From Myotis daubentonii (lineage: Eukaryota > Chordata > Mammalia > Chiroptera > Vespertilionidae): a stretch of DNA of 64,000 bases. This document shows positions 33,416 through 46,797 of this stretch, one piece after another. Position 1 is the first letter of the stretch, and every line of letters begins with the position of its first letter. The DNA lies in NCBI RefSeq assembly GCF_963259705.1, contig NC_081861.1, forward strand, positions 69,979,623 through 70,043,622, given 5' to 3'. Under the pieces are notes generated by a model. That model worked only from the letters and a program-made list of their open reading frames with translations. It had not been told where the DNA came from and searched no databases. The position numbers and the translations under genes are program-made.

Positions 33416-33420
33416 GAAGT

Positions 33421-33926
33421 TGTTAGAAATTAAATGGATTGTTTAAACTCTGAATGAATGTCTGGTGAAAGTATGTGAGTGTGGAGGGAGGGGGCCTGCC
33501 CTCTCCCCTCCTTTGTGTGGCTCCAGGATTTCCATTAGGCAGGTATCTGTTAGGTCGGAGAGATCCCAGGATCAGATACATGTGATGAGACAATGGACTT
33601 CCCCTGGGATTTCTCACAGATCAACGTGCCAGACACAGATACCAGCTTCTTCTCCCTGAATCCACATACCCCCACACAGATAGGGACTTCTTCTGAATAC
33701 CCCCGCCCATCCCCTGCGGCAGAGAATTCCTCAGCTCATGTCCCCGCCCCTCACCCAACTGCAGTATAAAAAAAGCGCCCCCCTCCCTGTTGGAGTGAAT
33801 CCACGTGCCCTGTCCTGGGGGTACGTGGGTCTCCCGGGGACGCAGAATAAACCTTTTCCTTTCCTTTCTTTTCTGATTCACTGGACTCTATTTCTTGCGC
33901 CGCCTCCTGAGCCACCTAACCTAACA
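33421..33926 (+). mobile_element. ERV LTR (first)
   Basis: TGTTAG...CTAACA inverted termini lie at 33,421 and 33,926. There is a TATA-like 'tataaaaaaagcgcc' near 33,765 and a poly(A) signal 'aataaa' near 33,847. About 506 bp. It begins where PLEKHG5 similarity stops. No target duplication is seen. Confidence 0.65.
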
Positions 33927-34960
33927 GTATCTGAGTAAGGGTCTGTGAAGACAGGTCACCCCAGCCCCGAGTAGATGCATCTGGGATTTCTGTGCACGTG
34001 TGAGGAGAAAAGCTGGCTTAAAACTAATGTGCGCACCATCCAATTTTGGATAGAGTTTTGAGCTGGAGTCTCCTTACAGATGTGCAGGATGGAGCCCAAG
34101 ACTGATCATTTAACGGGAAAAAAAGATGCTGGCTAGATTCTAGCAGAAGGATTGGCATTTCCATAATAAAGAACAGCTTTTAAATGTTAACTGAAGGGTG
34201 TTAAGGCTGCCTTCCCAAGGAAGAATGTGGTCAATTTACATCTGAAAAGACCAGGTAGGCCAGAACCTGTTTTGCAAGGCTCAAATGTGGTTTTCCAAAG
34301 CCCCTTGAAAGTAAATCTATTGGTTGAATATTGAGAAATGCTGAATATTTAAATTTCCAGCTAAAAGTTTAAGGTTCAAATTGAATTGGGAAAAATTATG
34401 TAATTATAATAACTAAATGCCTTTGCTTATTGGTCTGATTGAGAAGGGAGGATTGATTTTGTGACCTCAACTGAAGATTTTTGATGCAAGGACCAGTTTA
34501 AACAGCAAAGGCCCCTCCCTCTGATTTAGTCAGGGGTGGAGCTTTAAGGCGGAGTTTTGCTGCAGAAATGTGGATGGGGCAGAAAGTGTGCTTGCCTCTC
34601 GGATTTATTTTTAAGCTAATCTCTTAAATCTAGAAAACCCTGCTTTCCTTAAACTAAGAACAATTAAAGTTTATGTCAAAGTCTTTAAAAGGGACTGATA
34701 GCAGTAATCCAGTTTCTAAAGTAAAGTACAATTATTTCAGGTAGAAACTGGTTTCTGTAAATTGATCTGTCCTTATTGCTTAAATATGTATCTTTGTTGT
34801 TTAAAATTGTTTAACTAGTGAAATTTCTGTGTCTCTTAAAAATTTTGAATGTATAGCTAATCTGAGGAATGTTAATTATTTACATGTCACCTAAAAATTA
34901 AGGCTAATAGTTCTAACTAACTGAAAAGCATGGCTTTGGTGTGATGGGAGGAAAGAAAAA
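33927..34960 (+). other. Probable ERV interior, non-coding
   Basis: It sits between two LTR-like segments. No gag, pol or env motif is found and the base composition is more AT-rich than the flanks. It may be leader or deleted interior sequence of an ERV. Confidence 0.35.
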
Positions 34961-35651
34961 TGTTAAATAGATGATGGACCAATGAGCTGGGACTGGTAAC
35001 TGGTGGTGGATTGTGAGAAGGGCTGGACGCGGCCTAACTTCTCCTTCCTTGTGTGGATGAAAGGGGCCACACGCTGACCTGACAAGCTCAGGGAAGGCCT
35101 GCGTGGCAGCCTAGCAGACTCAAGAGACCTAAAATAACCACAAAGTATGGTCTGAAATTAAACTTTAACTAAAACCAGTTATGGTGGGCAGTTATGTCCT
35201 AAGCCAGTATCTTCACTGACAAGATCAACTTTGATCCTTACTGAGCCCATTTGCCTTTTTGCCTCTAAGATAACATTCCCTTGAAGTGTCTGGGTAACTT
35301 GTAACTTCCCTTTTTCTGGAACCCCTGGGGCATAACCAAATGTTCTGGGCGCCAGGGCAGATACTACAAATTCCTTCATTATCATGTTGATTGTTCCTGC
35401 ACCCACCTAAGTATGTGTCCATCATTTTACTTTTTATCCTATCACAGAGGTTTCCCCCACTTCACTTAATCCCACCTCCTTAAATGTGTCACCAATGAAT
35501 TTCATGTATAAATACGGATGTAACCCTGCCATTCTCCGGAGCACTATCTCAATTCATTGAGGTTCTGCTTCCCGGCATATGTCGACAGTTTGGCTCAAAT
35601 AAACTCACAAAAATTCTTTACAGGTTTCAATGTTTTTTTTTTACGTTAACA
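34961..35651 (+). mobile_element. ERV LTR (second), class I-like
   Basis: TGTTAA...TTAACA termini lie at 34,961 and 35,651. TATA-like 'tataaatacgg' near 35,506 and poly(A) signal 'aataaa' near 35,600 are followed by a T-rich U5. 'cttggtacccctgaaacg' just after it is in the primer-binding-site position. About 691 bp. The termini and U5 differ from the other two LTRs. Confidence 0.6.
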
Positions 35652-36640
35652 CTTGGTACCCCTGAAACGTCAGAGGGTACTTCTGGCCTTGGTTTTCTTG
35701 GTTTTTGGTTTTGTATTTGTTTGTTTGTCTATGATGAGTACCGTTTCTATCTGGATGAGACATAGGTCAAGAATCCTGTCCTGGGATGTGGGAAAGGGAG
35801 GCCCCCACATCTGTTCCTGTCAGGCCCCCATCAAGGGACTTGGGCGGTGTTCCTGTTATCTGCTCAAGATCCCAAGACTGTAAAAGTACTTGTTCACTGA
35901 AAGGATGTAAGTGTAAATGTTTATTTAATGTTTGTATGTCTACTTGGATATAATTATTTGTTCATGTAAATGTGGAAGTCTGCGGTGGGGGGGAGCACAC
36001 TCTTGATTTCTTTAAGGCTGAGTGCTCTGGCCGATAGCAAAGCGCCCTGAGCCCATCCAAGGGCGCTTGCTCTCTGTCAGAGGTGGAATCGGCCCGCCTA
36101 ACTAATAAACATCTCTGTCTGTTTGTTTGCTGGGAACTTTGATTTGCTATGTGATATTCTGTGCTGGGTTGGGATTTTGGAATTCCTGGGTATATTTTAA
36201 AGGTATTTGTGGCTTTTCTAGTCTGATTGGGACATTTAAGGGTGGGGCTCACAGTTCCTCAAGGCAGAGATTTCATGGGCCCTTCCCCCTGCCTGTGCTG
36301 AATTAAAAAATACAGGCCAGTGTCATTTGTCTTGCTGGTTAAAAGAAGACAATGGGCCTTAGAATCTGTAAAGGTGGGTGCGAATGAAGCTTGTCAAATG
36401 TACTGAAAGGGTTTGGTACCTGTTGCTGTTAGCAAAGGAAGGGCTTATACCCCCTTCTAGCGCACTCCCTTGAAAGAGGCCTGGTTGCTGCTCTGCCACA
36501 AAGGGAACTGGTAGAAAGGCAAGAAAGCAGAGCGCTGTAACTAATAAACAGGATTACCTAGAAGCCATCAGGACTTTGAAGTTCTCCAAGAGAGAAGGAA
36601 TCTGACTTGGAGACTGGCGGGGACTGGGTGGCTATCCTGT
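35652..36640 (+). mobile_element. Gammaretrovirus-like ERV leader/interior, gag and most of pol missing
   Basis: The stretch lies between LTR-like sequence and an integrase remnant. No gag or RT motifs can be read. It probably represents untranslated leader plus deletion-scarred interior. Confidence 0.4.
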
Positions 36641-37110
36641 CATGTTTGGAAGGCCACCCCCTATAAAACCCTTTTCTTTAACTATCTCTTTCCTTGAGAG
36701 GGCTCCAGAGGGTGCACGAGGACATTTGGCCGCAACTCCGTGCCATCTACGAGACTGGCCCAACCCCAACTCCTCATCAGCACAGACCAGGAGATTGGGT
36801 CTATGTCAGAAGGCACCACCGGGAGACCCTAGAGCCACGTTGGAAGGGTCCCTACACTGTGGTGCTGACAACCCCCACCGCTCTCAAGGTAGACAGCATC
36901 GCGACCTGGGTCCATCACACTTACAACTGGTCAGTGGACCCATCCGTGATCTGGAAGGATTCGTCACCAAATGGAGCGTCAATTGAGATCAACGCAACCC
37001 GCTCAAGCTCAAGCTATGGCTTGCTCGACCTGCTTGATGCTGGTAACATTGCTCGCGATCACTCCTGCCAAGCAAGAGCCCCCACAATACTGTGTAATAG
37101 ACTTAGATAA
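36641..37110 (+). pseudogene. pol: ERV pol remnant: integrase C-terminus
   Basis: 'MFGRPPPIKP' and, one frame over, 'VHEDIWPQLRAIYETGP', 'RPGDWVYVRRH' and 'RWKGPYTVVLTTPTALKV' are the integrase C-terminal region with the GPY/F module of class I (gammaretroviral) elements. A frameshift lies near 36,690. The catalytic core, RT and protease are absent, so this is an inert fossil. Confidence 0.85.
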
Positions 37111-37207
37111 TGCCTTCATCTTCATGGACATGGCTCCAAAGAGACAAGGACAATTTATAGGATCATGTGATATGTTATATTCACCTTTGATTCTCTTGCA
37201 GGTTTGA
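36971..37207 (+). pseudogene. env: ERV env N-terminal remnant
   Basis: A short frame starting at 36,971 overlaps the end of pol in a different frame, as env does in gammaretroviruses. A hydrophobic signal-like segment ('MACSTCLMLVTLLAITPA') is visible near its start. It ends after 78 codons; the rest of env is missing. Confidence 0.6.
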
Positions 37208-37210
37208 ATG

Positions 37211-38216
37211 TATGTTGGTTATCCTGAAAGGGGACTGTGTGGGGTGAACCCCAAAAGTAAAGGGTGTCTAGCTGCCAAGAGGGCAGGTGCCCAACTGGGC
37301 AGGGAAGGGTGCCCATCAGGTTTTGGTCACTGTTGAGAGACAGTTGACAGTTGGCAGCCTGTGTACTGCTTGCAGGCCTGCGTGACCATGCCCATGTCAG
37401 AGGTAGTAAGCTGGAAAAGGCCTGTTTAGAATAAAAGGTCTAAGGCATGGTTATGCAGAGAAAGAAAGTTTAATGCCAACAATTACTGTTTTGTTATAAC
37501 TCTAAAAAATCCATGAAAAGGAATTGGCAAGAAAAGTCAAAAAATCTTAAAGTAGATCAGTATGTTTTTCTCCTTATGTAATTCCTCCGAAATCTGGAAA
37601 TGCTAAATAAGTCATGGCAATACATTTCTTTGCATATATTCAATAAGACTGGTTCCTAATAGTGATTTTATTAACGGAAAACTTTGACAGGAGTATCATG
37701 TTTTAAATAGCCCTGTCTGAGCTCTAAAGACTTGAAGCCAGTAAAAATGCCACGAAAAAAAGCCTGGTATCCTGCTTGGGAGCCCTGAAGATGGCTGGTG
37801 CTGGAGCGTCAGGCTGATGCCCTACCATCACTGGCAGTTGGTAAGAGTAGAAGGGGAGCAGTAAAGATGCCTCTGCGTTCCTGCGGATCCCACACACACT
37901 CTGGGCCACAACGAGTAGGCGGGCTACTGAGATGGGCCTTAAAGCCTGGAGCGTGGGCTCAGGTGGAGTTGCTACAGGTGAGGGATTCACCTAACTCAGC
38001 AGATACTGCAGGCAGGCCTGATGATAGCTGGATGGCTTGGCTTCCTGGCCCTACGGGGCACATTAAGATTCAACCATGAGATTCCAGCAAAGGTAGTCAG
38101 TTACCATTCTTGTTGTGTTTATGCAAACATCAGGACAGTAGATAAATTAATCTTGATTTGGCTTTTTGATAGCCATGGAGGAATTTTAAGAAGAAAAATC
38201 CTATTTCAATAGAAGT
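37211..38216. other. Unassigned sequence between env remnant and third LTR
   Basis: No retroviral or host coding motif. It may be deleted ERV interior or an unrelated insertion. Confidence 0.35.
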
Positions 38217-39480
<1,264 letters not shown>

Positions 39481-39490
<10 letters not shown>

Positions 39491-40130
39491 GCTTGCATGT
39501 GTCCAGACTCCTCCCCAAGGCAACCCTTCACCCAGGAGTCCCCGCCCCTCCATTCGCCCCCTCGGCCAGCGGGGAGCACCCTCGGTGGGTCTGCTGCTCT
39601 GGGAGCTGGGGTGGGGGGCACTGTGGAGGGCCTGCCGCGGAAGGCAGGAGAGGAGCCCAGGACGCATTGTGCCCCGCCACCACCCTGCGTCCCGCTGGGG
39701 CCTGCACCCAGGTGGGCAAGGCCCTGAAGCAGGAGGCGGCCCTGGAAGGTGGGCGGCTCCCCAGCATGTCCCACTGCACCAGACGCATGTGTGCCCACCC
39801 CCACCCATGCCCTCCAGGCCTGCGCAGCTCCAGGCTGCGTTCAGGGCCTGGGCAGCGCTCCAGGAGCGGGGCATGGAGGTGTCGGGACTCCTCCCTAGGG
39901 CAACCCTTCACCCGGGAGTCCCAGCCTCACCCCCTTGGTGGGTCCACTGCTCTGGGTGCTGGAGAGGAGGAGGCCTCAGAGGGCGAGGTCCTAAAGCAAG
40001 AGGAAGCCGTGCAAGGCAGGCAAGGAGCCCAGGACTCAAGGCGCCCCCGCTGCCACCCTGCATCCCGCTGGGGCCTGCACCCAGGAGTGCCATGGCTGCG
40101 GCAGGGCCACCAGCTGGGCTTGGAGGTGAG
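39481..40130. repeat. Two-copy GC-rich tandem duplication
   Basis: Unit A starts at 39,481 and unit B at 39,859. Both begin 'caggagcggggc' and share 'aacccttcaccc(a/g)ggagtc', 'gcaggagaggagcccaggac'-like text and 'cgctggggcctgcacccagg'. Period about 378 bp; B carries internal deletions. The end of unit A (39,745-39,850) also resembles 32,880-32,985 beside the other edge of the retrocopy. Confidence 0.8.
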
Positions 40131-40339
40131 TCCTCCGCGCACAAGCCCAGCGGCCTGCCTGGTGTGGGTGGGGATTTTGGGTCACTTTGAGGGAGCCTCC
40201 AGCCTTTCTCTGCTCCTCTCCTGGTGGAGTGGCAGGACTCCAGCCCTGAGGTCAGAGGAGCCGCCTTCCAGCCCCCAGGCCACTTCTCAGAGTCAGAAGT
40301 TGCGCCATCAGCCTCTGCCTAGGATGGGACCTCTGCACC

Positions 40340-40605
40340 CCCAGGGTGCATAAACACACAGGGCTTCCATCAGGCTTCCCTGATCCCCGGCTGTGAGGCC
40401 TCGGGCCTCTGCTGATCTTGGGGCCATGAGGCCTTGCTGCTCGGCTGGCTTTGGGCCCTTTGGCTTTACTCCACTGATCGGAGCCTACATATGCAAATTA
40501 ACCGCCATCTTTGTTGGTGGTTAATTTGCGTATCACCCTGATTAGCCAATGGGAAGTGTAGTGGAGGTACGGTTAATTACCCCTTTTGTCTTTTGGTAGA
40601 TAGGA
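40340..40605 (-). mobile_element. Helitron 5' part
   Basis: The right terminus on minus is 'tcctatctaccaaaagacaa' at 40,605, preceded by the 5' module ('atgcaaatt', 'aaccgccatctttg', 'attagccaatggga'). The orientation matches the 3' end at 31,805 and no CTAG hairpin is found nearer. Confidence 0.8.
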
Positions 40606-40611
40606 TTACCT

Positions 40612-40870
40612 TTACATCTGTCTGTTTTTATAACTGACAATTTATACTTCTTAATCCCTTAATGAATTTACCCTTTTATTATTATAAATAGCCCTCTTTG
40701 TCTTCTGTTATAGTTTTTTGTTTAGTTACCTCTGCTTTCTTTTATGGTTTTAGTTGCATAAAATATATTTTTCCATCTCTTTACTTTCAGTCTATATGTG
40801 ACATTAAAGCTGAAAACTGATATATAATTTTAAGCTGATAACTTTAATTACATACAAAACTTGATCTTTC
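40612..40870 (-). mobile_element. Old L1 fragment, antisense
   Basis: 'tccatctctttactttcagt' followed by 'ctatatgtgacattaaagct' is antisense L1 ORF2 endonuclease-region text. Confidence 0.55.
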
Positions 40871-41043
40871 TACCCTTTTTTTAATGTTTGTAAGCCATTA
40901 TTTTCCTGTTTTATAGTGTTCATTTATTAACAAATTGTAATGATATTTATTTTTAATACTTCCAAGGGAGGAGGGAAAGAGAACTCCTGAAATAATGTCA
41001 ACATTAAATAAATAAATAAATGTCAACAAATAACATGTTGAAA

Positions 41044-41800
41044 AAGGTTTAAATAAAAGTGGACTCTTGTGCACTCTTAGTAGGACTGCAAATTGGTGCA
41101 ACCATGATGGAAATCATTATGAAGATTCCTGAAAAAAACTAAAAACAGAACTATCATATGACCCAACAACTCCACTTCTGGGTATTTATCTAAAGAAAAC
41201 AAAAACATTTTTTGAAAAGATATTTGCACCCTTATCTTAATTGCAGCATTATTTCTAATAGTAAAGATATGGAAGCAACTTAGGTATCCATGAATAGATA
41301 AATGGACGATGATATTGTATTTCTATATACAATGGAATATTACATAGCAATAATAAATAATAAAATCTTACCATTTGGAACAACGTGAGTGTGCTTAGAT
41401 ATATTAAGCTAAGTAAAATAAGTCAGACAAGGAAAATATTGTATAGATTCACTTCTATGTAGAATTTAATAAAACAAAACAAATAAAAAACCACACAAAA
41501 CAAAAGCATACTCACTAAATACAGACCAAAGGGCTGCCAGAGGGGAGGAGTTGGGGGGAAAGAACGATAAAGATGAAGGGGTATATAGACAATAATATTG
41601 TGATAAGTATACTAGATTACTAGAAGTATTAGGGTAATCTAATTTTAAAGTATAAAAATGTAAAAGCACTATATTGTACATCTGAAACTAATATAACAAT
41701 TAAAATATTATATGCTAACTGTACTTATAAATATATAAAATGAAGAGAATTGGGAAGTCAGAACCCCACATATAAAAAATAAAGAAATAAAATTTAAAAA
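41044..41800 (+). mobile_element. Old L1 3' end
   Basis: 'gactcttgtgcactcttagt', 'cccaacaactccacttctgg' and 'tgtacatctgaaactaatat' with A-rich tail: 5'-truncated sense L1 of an older subfamily. Confidence 0.75.
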
Positions 41801-41829
41801 GATAAAATAAAGTAAAATAAAATATGTAA

Positions 41830-42840
41830 GAAACTCATACAACTCAAAACAAAACAAAAATCTGTTAAAGAAAGGACAGAGATTCTGAATAGATATTTTT
41901 GAAAAGAAGACATACAAATGGCCAATTGGTACACAAAAAAGTGCTCAACCTCACTAACTATCAGAGCAATGCAAATCAAAACCAGAATGAGATATTTCCT
42001 CACACCTGTTAGAATGGATACCATAAAAAAGACCAAAAAATAAATGACAAGGGTTGGTGAGAATATAGCAGAAAATGGAACCCTTGTGCACTGTTGATGA
42101 GGATGCAAATTTATACAGCCACTATGAAAAGCAGTATGGAGGTTATTCAAAATATTAAAAATGGAACTGCCATTTGTTCCAGTGATTCTACTTCTGGGAA
42201 TATAACCTAAATACCCCAAACCACCAATCAGAACGAATATATGCATCCCTATGTTCATAGAAGCCCTATTTACAATAGTCAATATTTGAAGCATGTTAAT
42301 TGTCCATCAGTAGATGAATGGTTAAAAGCACAGTGGTATATTTACACAATAGAATATTACTTGGCCATAAAAAAGAAATAAACCTTACCCTTTGTGGCAG
42401 CATGGATGGACCTGACAGCATTATGTTAAGTGAAATAAGTCAGTCAGAGAAAGACAAGTACCATATGATTTCACTCATATGTGGAATCTAATGAACACAA
42501 TGAACTAATAAGAAAAATAGAAAAAAGGTTCATAGATAGAGAGCAGGCTGACAGCTGTTGGGCGGGAGAGGGGGTTGTTTGGTGGGAAGGGGTGAGATTG
42601 AGCAGAAGAAAGAAAATAAAAGAGAAAAAATTTATGGGCTCAGACAACAGTGTCATGATTGCTTGGGGGAGGAAGTGGGAAGGAGGTGTAAGGGAGGATA
42701 AATGGTGCTGAACAGAGATTTGACTTGGGGTGGTAAACACACAATGCGGTGTGTGGATGATGTGTTGTAGAATTGTGCACCTGAATCCTGTATAATTTTG
42801 TTAACCAATGTCACCCCAATAAATTCAAGAAAAAAGAAAA
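41830..42840 (+). mobile_element. L1 3' end
   Basis: 'aagaaactcatacaactcaa' to 'gttaaccaatgtcaccccaa' plus 'taaattcaagaaaaaag'. It covers the ORF2 C-terminus and 3' UTR with frame breaks. Confidence 0.8.
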
Positions 42841-43415
42841 CAAGAACTAGATGAGATAGCTGCATTTGCATGTTCATTGTAGCATTATTCATAACACACA
42901 AGAAATTTGCCGAAACCGGTTTGGCTCAGTGGATAGAGCCTTGGCCTGCGGACTGAAAGGTCCCAGGTTCGATTCCGGTCAAGGGCATGTACCTGGGTTG
43001 CGGGCATATCCCCAGTAGGAGATGTGCAGGAGGCAGCTGGTCGATGTTTCTCTCTCATCGATGTTTCTAACTCCCTATCTCTCTCCCTTCCTCTCTGTAA
43101 AAAATCAATAAAATATATTTAAAAAAAAAAAGAAATTTGATGCAACCTAAGTGTCCACCTATGGACCTTGAAGGGATTATGGTATTCGAATTCAGTCAGA
43201 CAACGAAAGACTAATATTGTATGATGTCGTGTATATGTACTATATAGAAATGCTAAACTCATTGAAATGGAATTTAATACTGGTTGTCAGGGCCTGGGGT
43301 TTGAGGAAATAGGGATATTCATCAAAGGATACACATTTTCAGTTATAAGATTAGTAAATGCTGGTGATTTAATTTATAGCATGATGACTAGAGTTAATAA
43401 AACCATATTATAGTG
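42840..43415 (+). mobile_element. Old L1 3' fragment with internal Ves SINE
   Basis: 'cattgtagcattattcataa' before the SINE and 'aacctaagtgtccacctatg' after it are contiguous in L1; the SINE at 42,910-43,130 splits them. Confidence 0.7.
42910..43130 (+). mobile_element. Ves SINE
   Basis: Head 'ccgaaaccggtttggctcag', B box 'ggttcgattccgg' and tail 'tgtaaaaaatcaataaaata' with a long A-run. Target duplication 'agaaatttg' at 42,901-42,909 and 43,131-43,139. Little decayed. Confidence 0.96.
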
Positions 43416-43419
43416 GCTG

Positions 43420-45075
43420 AAACAGTCTGCATTCTTACCAGCAGTGTACTAGGGTCCCTGCTTCTTCATACCTTGCCAGCATTTGTTTGTTGATTTATTG
43501 ATGGTAGCTATTCTGTCAAGTGTGAGGTGATACCTCATTGTAGTTTTAATTTTCATCCCTCTGATGTTCAGTGTCGTTGAGCACTTTTTAATATGCCTCT
43601 TGGACTTCTGTATGTCCACTTTGGAGAAGTGTCTGTTCAGGTCCTTTTGTTCATTTTTAAATTGGATTGTCTGTCTTCCTTTTGTTAAGTTGCATGAGTT
43701 CTTTATATATTTTGGAAATTAAGCCCTTATAATATGTTCTCCCATACACTGGGTTCTCTTTTCATTTTGATGGTCATTTCTTTTCCCATGTAAAAGCTTT
43801 TTAGTTTGATGTAGTCCCATTTGGTTATTTTTTTTTTCTTTATTTCTCTTGCTCTGGTAGATGTTTCAGTGAAAATTCTGTTGTGTGAGATGTCTGAGAT
43901 TTTGCTGCCTATGTTTTCTTCCAGGATTTTATAGTTTCATGACTTACATTTAAGTATTTTATTTATTTTGAGTGTATTCTTGTGTATGGCACAAGTTGGT
44001 GGTCTAGTTTTATTGTTTTGCATGTACCTGACCAATTATCCCAACACCATTTATTGAAGATACTAGCTTTACTCCAGGGTATGCTCTTGCCTCCTTTGTC
44101 CAATTTTAGTTAAGCTTAATGGCTTGGGTCTATTTCTGGGTTCTCTGCTCTATTTAATTGATCTATATGCCTTTTCTTGTGCCAGTACCAGGCTATATAG
44201 TTTAGAATGGCTTCATAGTATTATTTGATAGCCAGAATCATGATCCCTCTAACTGTTCTTTCTCAACGTTGCCAGTCTTATTCAGGATCTTTATTGGTCC
44301 CATATGCATTTTGGAGTATTTGTTCTAGATCTATGAAATATGCCATTGGTGTGGTAATAAGGATTTACTTGAATCCATATATTGCTTTGGGTAGTATGGA
44401 CATTTTAATGATGTTAATTCTTCCAATCCATGAACATGGTATATGCTTCTTCTTGTTTGTATTTTCCTCTATTTCTTTTTCAATGTCCTGAAGTTTTATT
44501 AGTACAGCTGGTAGAAATTCAGACTGGTGCTGCCACTATGGAAAACTCTAGTTTCCTCAAAAAATTAAAAATGGAACTGCCATTTGATCCAGTAATCTCA
44601 CTTCTAGGACTGTAGCCTAAGAATCCCTAAACACCAATCAGAAAGAATATATGCACCCCTATGTTCACAGCAGCACTATTTATATTAGCTAAGATTTGGA
44701 AACAGCCCTAGTGCCCATCAGTAGATGAATGGATAAAAATGTTGTGGTACATTTACACAATGGAATATTAAGCATCTGGAAAAAGAAGGATCTCTTACCC
44801 TTTGAGACAGCATGGAGGGATTAAGCCAATGGAAATTATGATAAGCAAAATATCATATCCTTACCAGCACTTGTTAGCCAATGTCACCCCAGTATATTCA
44901 ATAAAAGCCAGTCAAAGTAAGACAAACATCACATGATCTCACTTATATGTAGAATCTAATGAACAAAATAAACTGATGAACAAAATATATCCAGAGATAT
45001 GGAAGCATGGAACAGACTAACGAATCTCAGAGGGAAGGGGTGAGGAGGGTGGAAAGAGATCAACCAAAGAACTTA
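43420..45075. mobile_element. L1 with 5' inversion (antisense then sense)
   Basis: Positions 43,420-44,505 are antisense ORF2; 44,506-45,075 are sense ORF2 end plus 3' UTR. In consensus order, the inverted part ends close to 'gctggtgggaatgcagactg' and the sense part begins at the same place. This is the pattern expected from twin priming during insertion. The tail is incomplete. Confidence 0.7.
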
Positions 45076-45089
45076 TAGACAGTAAAACA

Positions 45090-45420
45090 AATTAGAGGTT
45101 TTCTGGGACTTAGGGATGGAAGAGATGCACAGGACAATTTTAAGGAGTGATACTCTTCTCTATGATACTGTAATGGCTGCTACATGACCTTATGCATTTG
45201 TCAAGATCCATAGAATGTACACCACAGAGAGGGAATCCTAATGTAAACATTGAACTTTAGTTAGTAATGATATAACAATATTAGTTCATTAATTGTAGCA
45301 AATAGTCCATCCTAATGAAAAATATTAATGAAGGAGAAACTTTAGGAAAAGGGGGTATATGGGAACTTTTTATACTTTTTCTGTTATCATAAGACTATTT
45401 TAAAAACTAAATTTTATTGA
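45090..45420 (+). mobile_element. Old L1 3' UTR fragment
   Basis: 'tactgtaatggctgctacat' and 'gtcaagatccatagaatgta' parallel 51,905-51,960, another old L1 3' end. Confidence 0.5.
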
Positions 45421-45947
45421 AAACAAGTAAAATGTAAATTTATAAGATGAGTTTAGATAAAAATACACAAATGATAATATGATATTAACTAAACTAAACA
45501 GGGCCTAGTAAAAGAGAGAGAATAAAAACAGGAGAAATCTGTTTCTGGAGAATTAAAAAGGAAATCATATTTTTATGATTGAATCAAAATTTAGAGATTA
45601 ACTAGTCCAGCTTTATTATTCCTGCTAACATTTGAACATATGCTGTGGTTTCCAAGCTGATGATCCATACTGCAGTATTACAGATGCTTATTTTGTTTCT
45701 GTAATGCATTGCTCACAGGAGTACCTACTTATATTACTGGCCTTATTCTGAGTGCTTGGGATACATTAGTGTACAAAATATCTGCTTTTGTGAAGCTTTT
45801 ACTACTTCTACAGTTTTAAATACTACACAAACTATGAAAAGTATAAATCACTCTGATGTGTCCTTTCAAAGTGTGACTTCCACAATTGCAGGTATATTTC
45901 CTACATCAAGAAGGAATAACTTCTTACTATAATAGATAACTTTGATC
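45421..45947. other. Unassigned AT-rich DNA
   Basis: No recognisable feature. Confidence 0.4.
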
Positions 45948-46122
45948 AATTTCTTTTCTTAGATTTATTGATTTTTAGAGAGAGAGGAGGGGACAGGGAG
46001 AGAAAGAAATATGGATGTGAGAGTGGAACATTGATCAGCCGCCTTCTGCATGCCCCTATGTGCCCTGACCAGGAATCAAGCCTGCAATGCCCAACCAAAT
46101 AAGAAACACCAGCCAGGGCTAA
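45948..46122 (-). mobile_element. Older Ves-type SINE, reverse strand
   Basis: On minus it begins 'gccctggctggtgtttctta', passes 'gggcatgcagaaggcggctg' and ends with 'aaaaatcaataaatct'. It is more diverged than the other copies, and the tRNA-like B box is poorly kept. Confidence 0.7.
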
Positions 46123-46548
46123 TCTACTTTTCCTTTGTCCTTGTAGTCTTTTGTCTCCCCATTTTTGGATGAATGTTCATTTCTGTGCTACGTCTACTTA
46201 AACTTGTGCCCAGTAAGTATGTAATAGAATTCCCAGGCCATATCTCTTTCCCCACAAATCTCTAAAATACATGGATCAAGTTATTGGTGCAGACAATAAG
46301 CAGTATTTTTCCACCCAAATAGACTCATTTCAAAATGTTTGTATAGAGTTTTCAATTTCAGTCCTATGTTAGGAAAATGAGAACAGTAGGAAAAAGTGAC
46401 TATCCAAGGTTATATATTTAAAAGTTAGCAAAACCAAGACTAGAACCCCGATTATGGCTCCATTCTAGTATTTTCCATCCAAGTAGTGGAGAAAAATAAT
46501 TCATTATTTTCTCACTTGCAATTTTCTCAACATAATATTGAATGTAAT
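46123..46548. other. Unassigned DNA
   Basis: No recognisable feature. Confidence 0.4.
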
Positions 46549-46564
46549 AAGAAAATAGGTTGTG

Positions 46565-46781
46565 CCCTGACCGGTTTGGCTCAGTGGAAAGAGTGTCGGC
46601 CTGCGGACCGAAGGGTCCCAGGTTCGATTCCAGTCAAGGGCTTGTACCTTGGTTGTGGGCGCATCCCCAGTGGGGGGTGTGCAGGAGGCAGCTGATGGAT
46701 GTTTCTCTCTCATTGATGTTTCTAACTCTCTATCCCTCTCCCTTCCTATCTGTAAAAAATCAATAAAATATATTTTAAAAA
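46565..46781 (+). mobile_element. Ves SINE sharing its target site with an L1
   Basis: Head 'ccctgaccggtttggctcag', B box 'ggttcgattccag', tail 'tgtaaaaaatcaataaaata'. It is flanked by 'aagaaaataggttgtg' at 46,549-46,564 and 46,782-46,797; a third copy follows the adjacent L1. Confidence 0.95.
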
Positions 46782-46797
46782 AAGAAAATAGGTTGTG

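Noticed and set aside
46565..46640. tRNA gene-like A and B boxes
   Set aside because: They are the tRNA-derived head of a Ves SINE; no cloverleaf 3' half is present. The same applies to the other SINEs.
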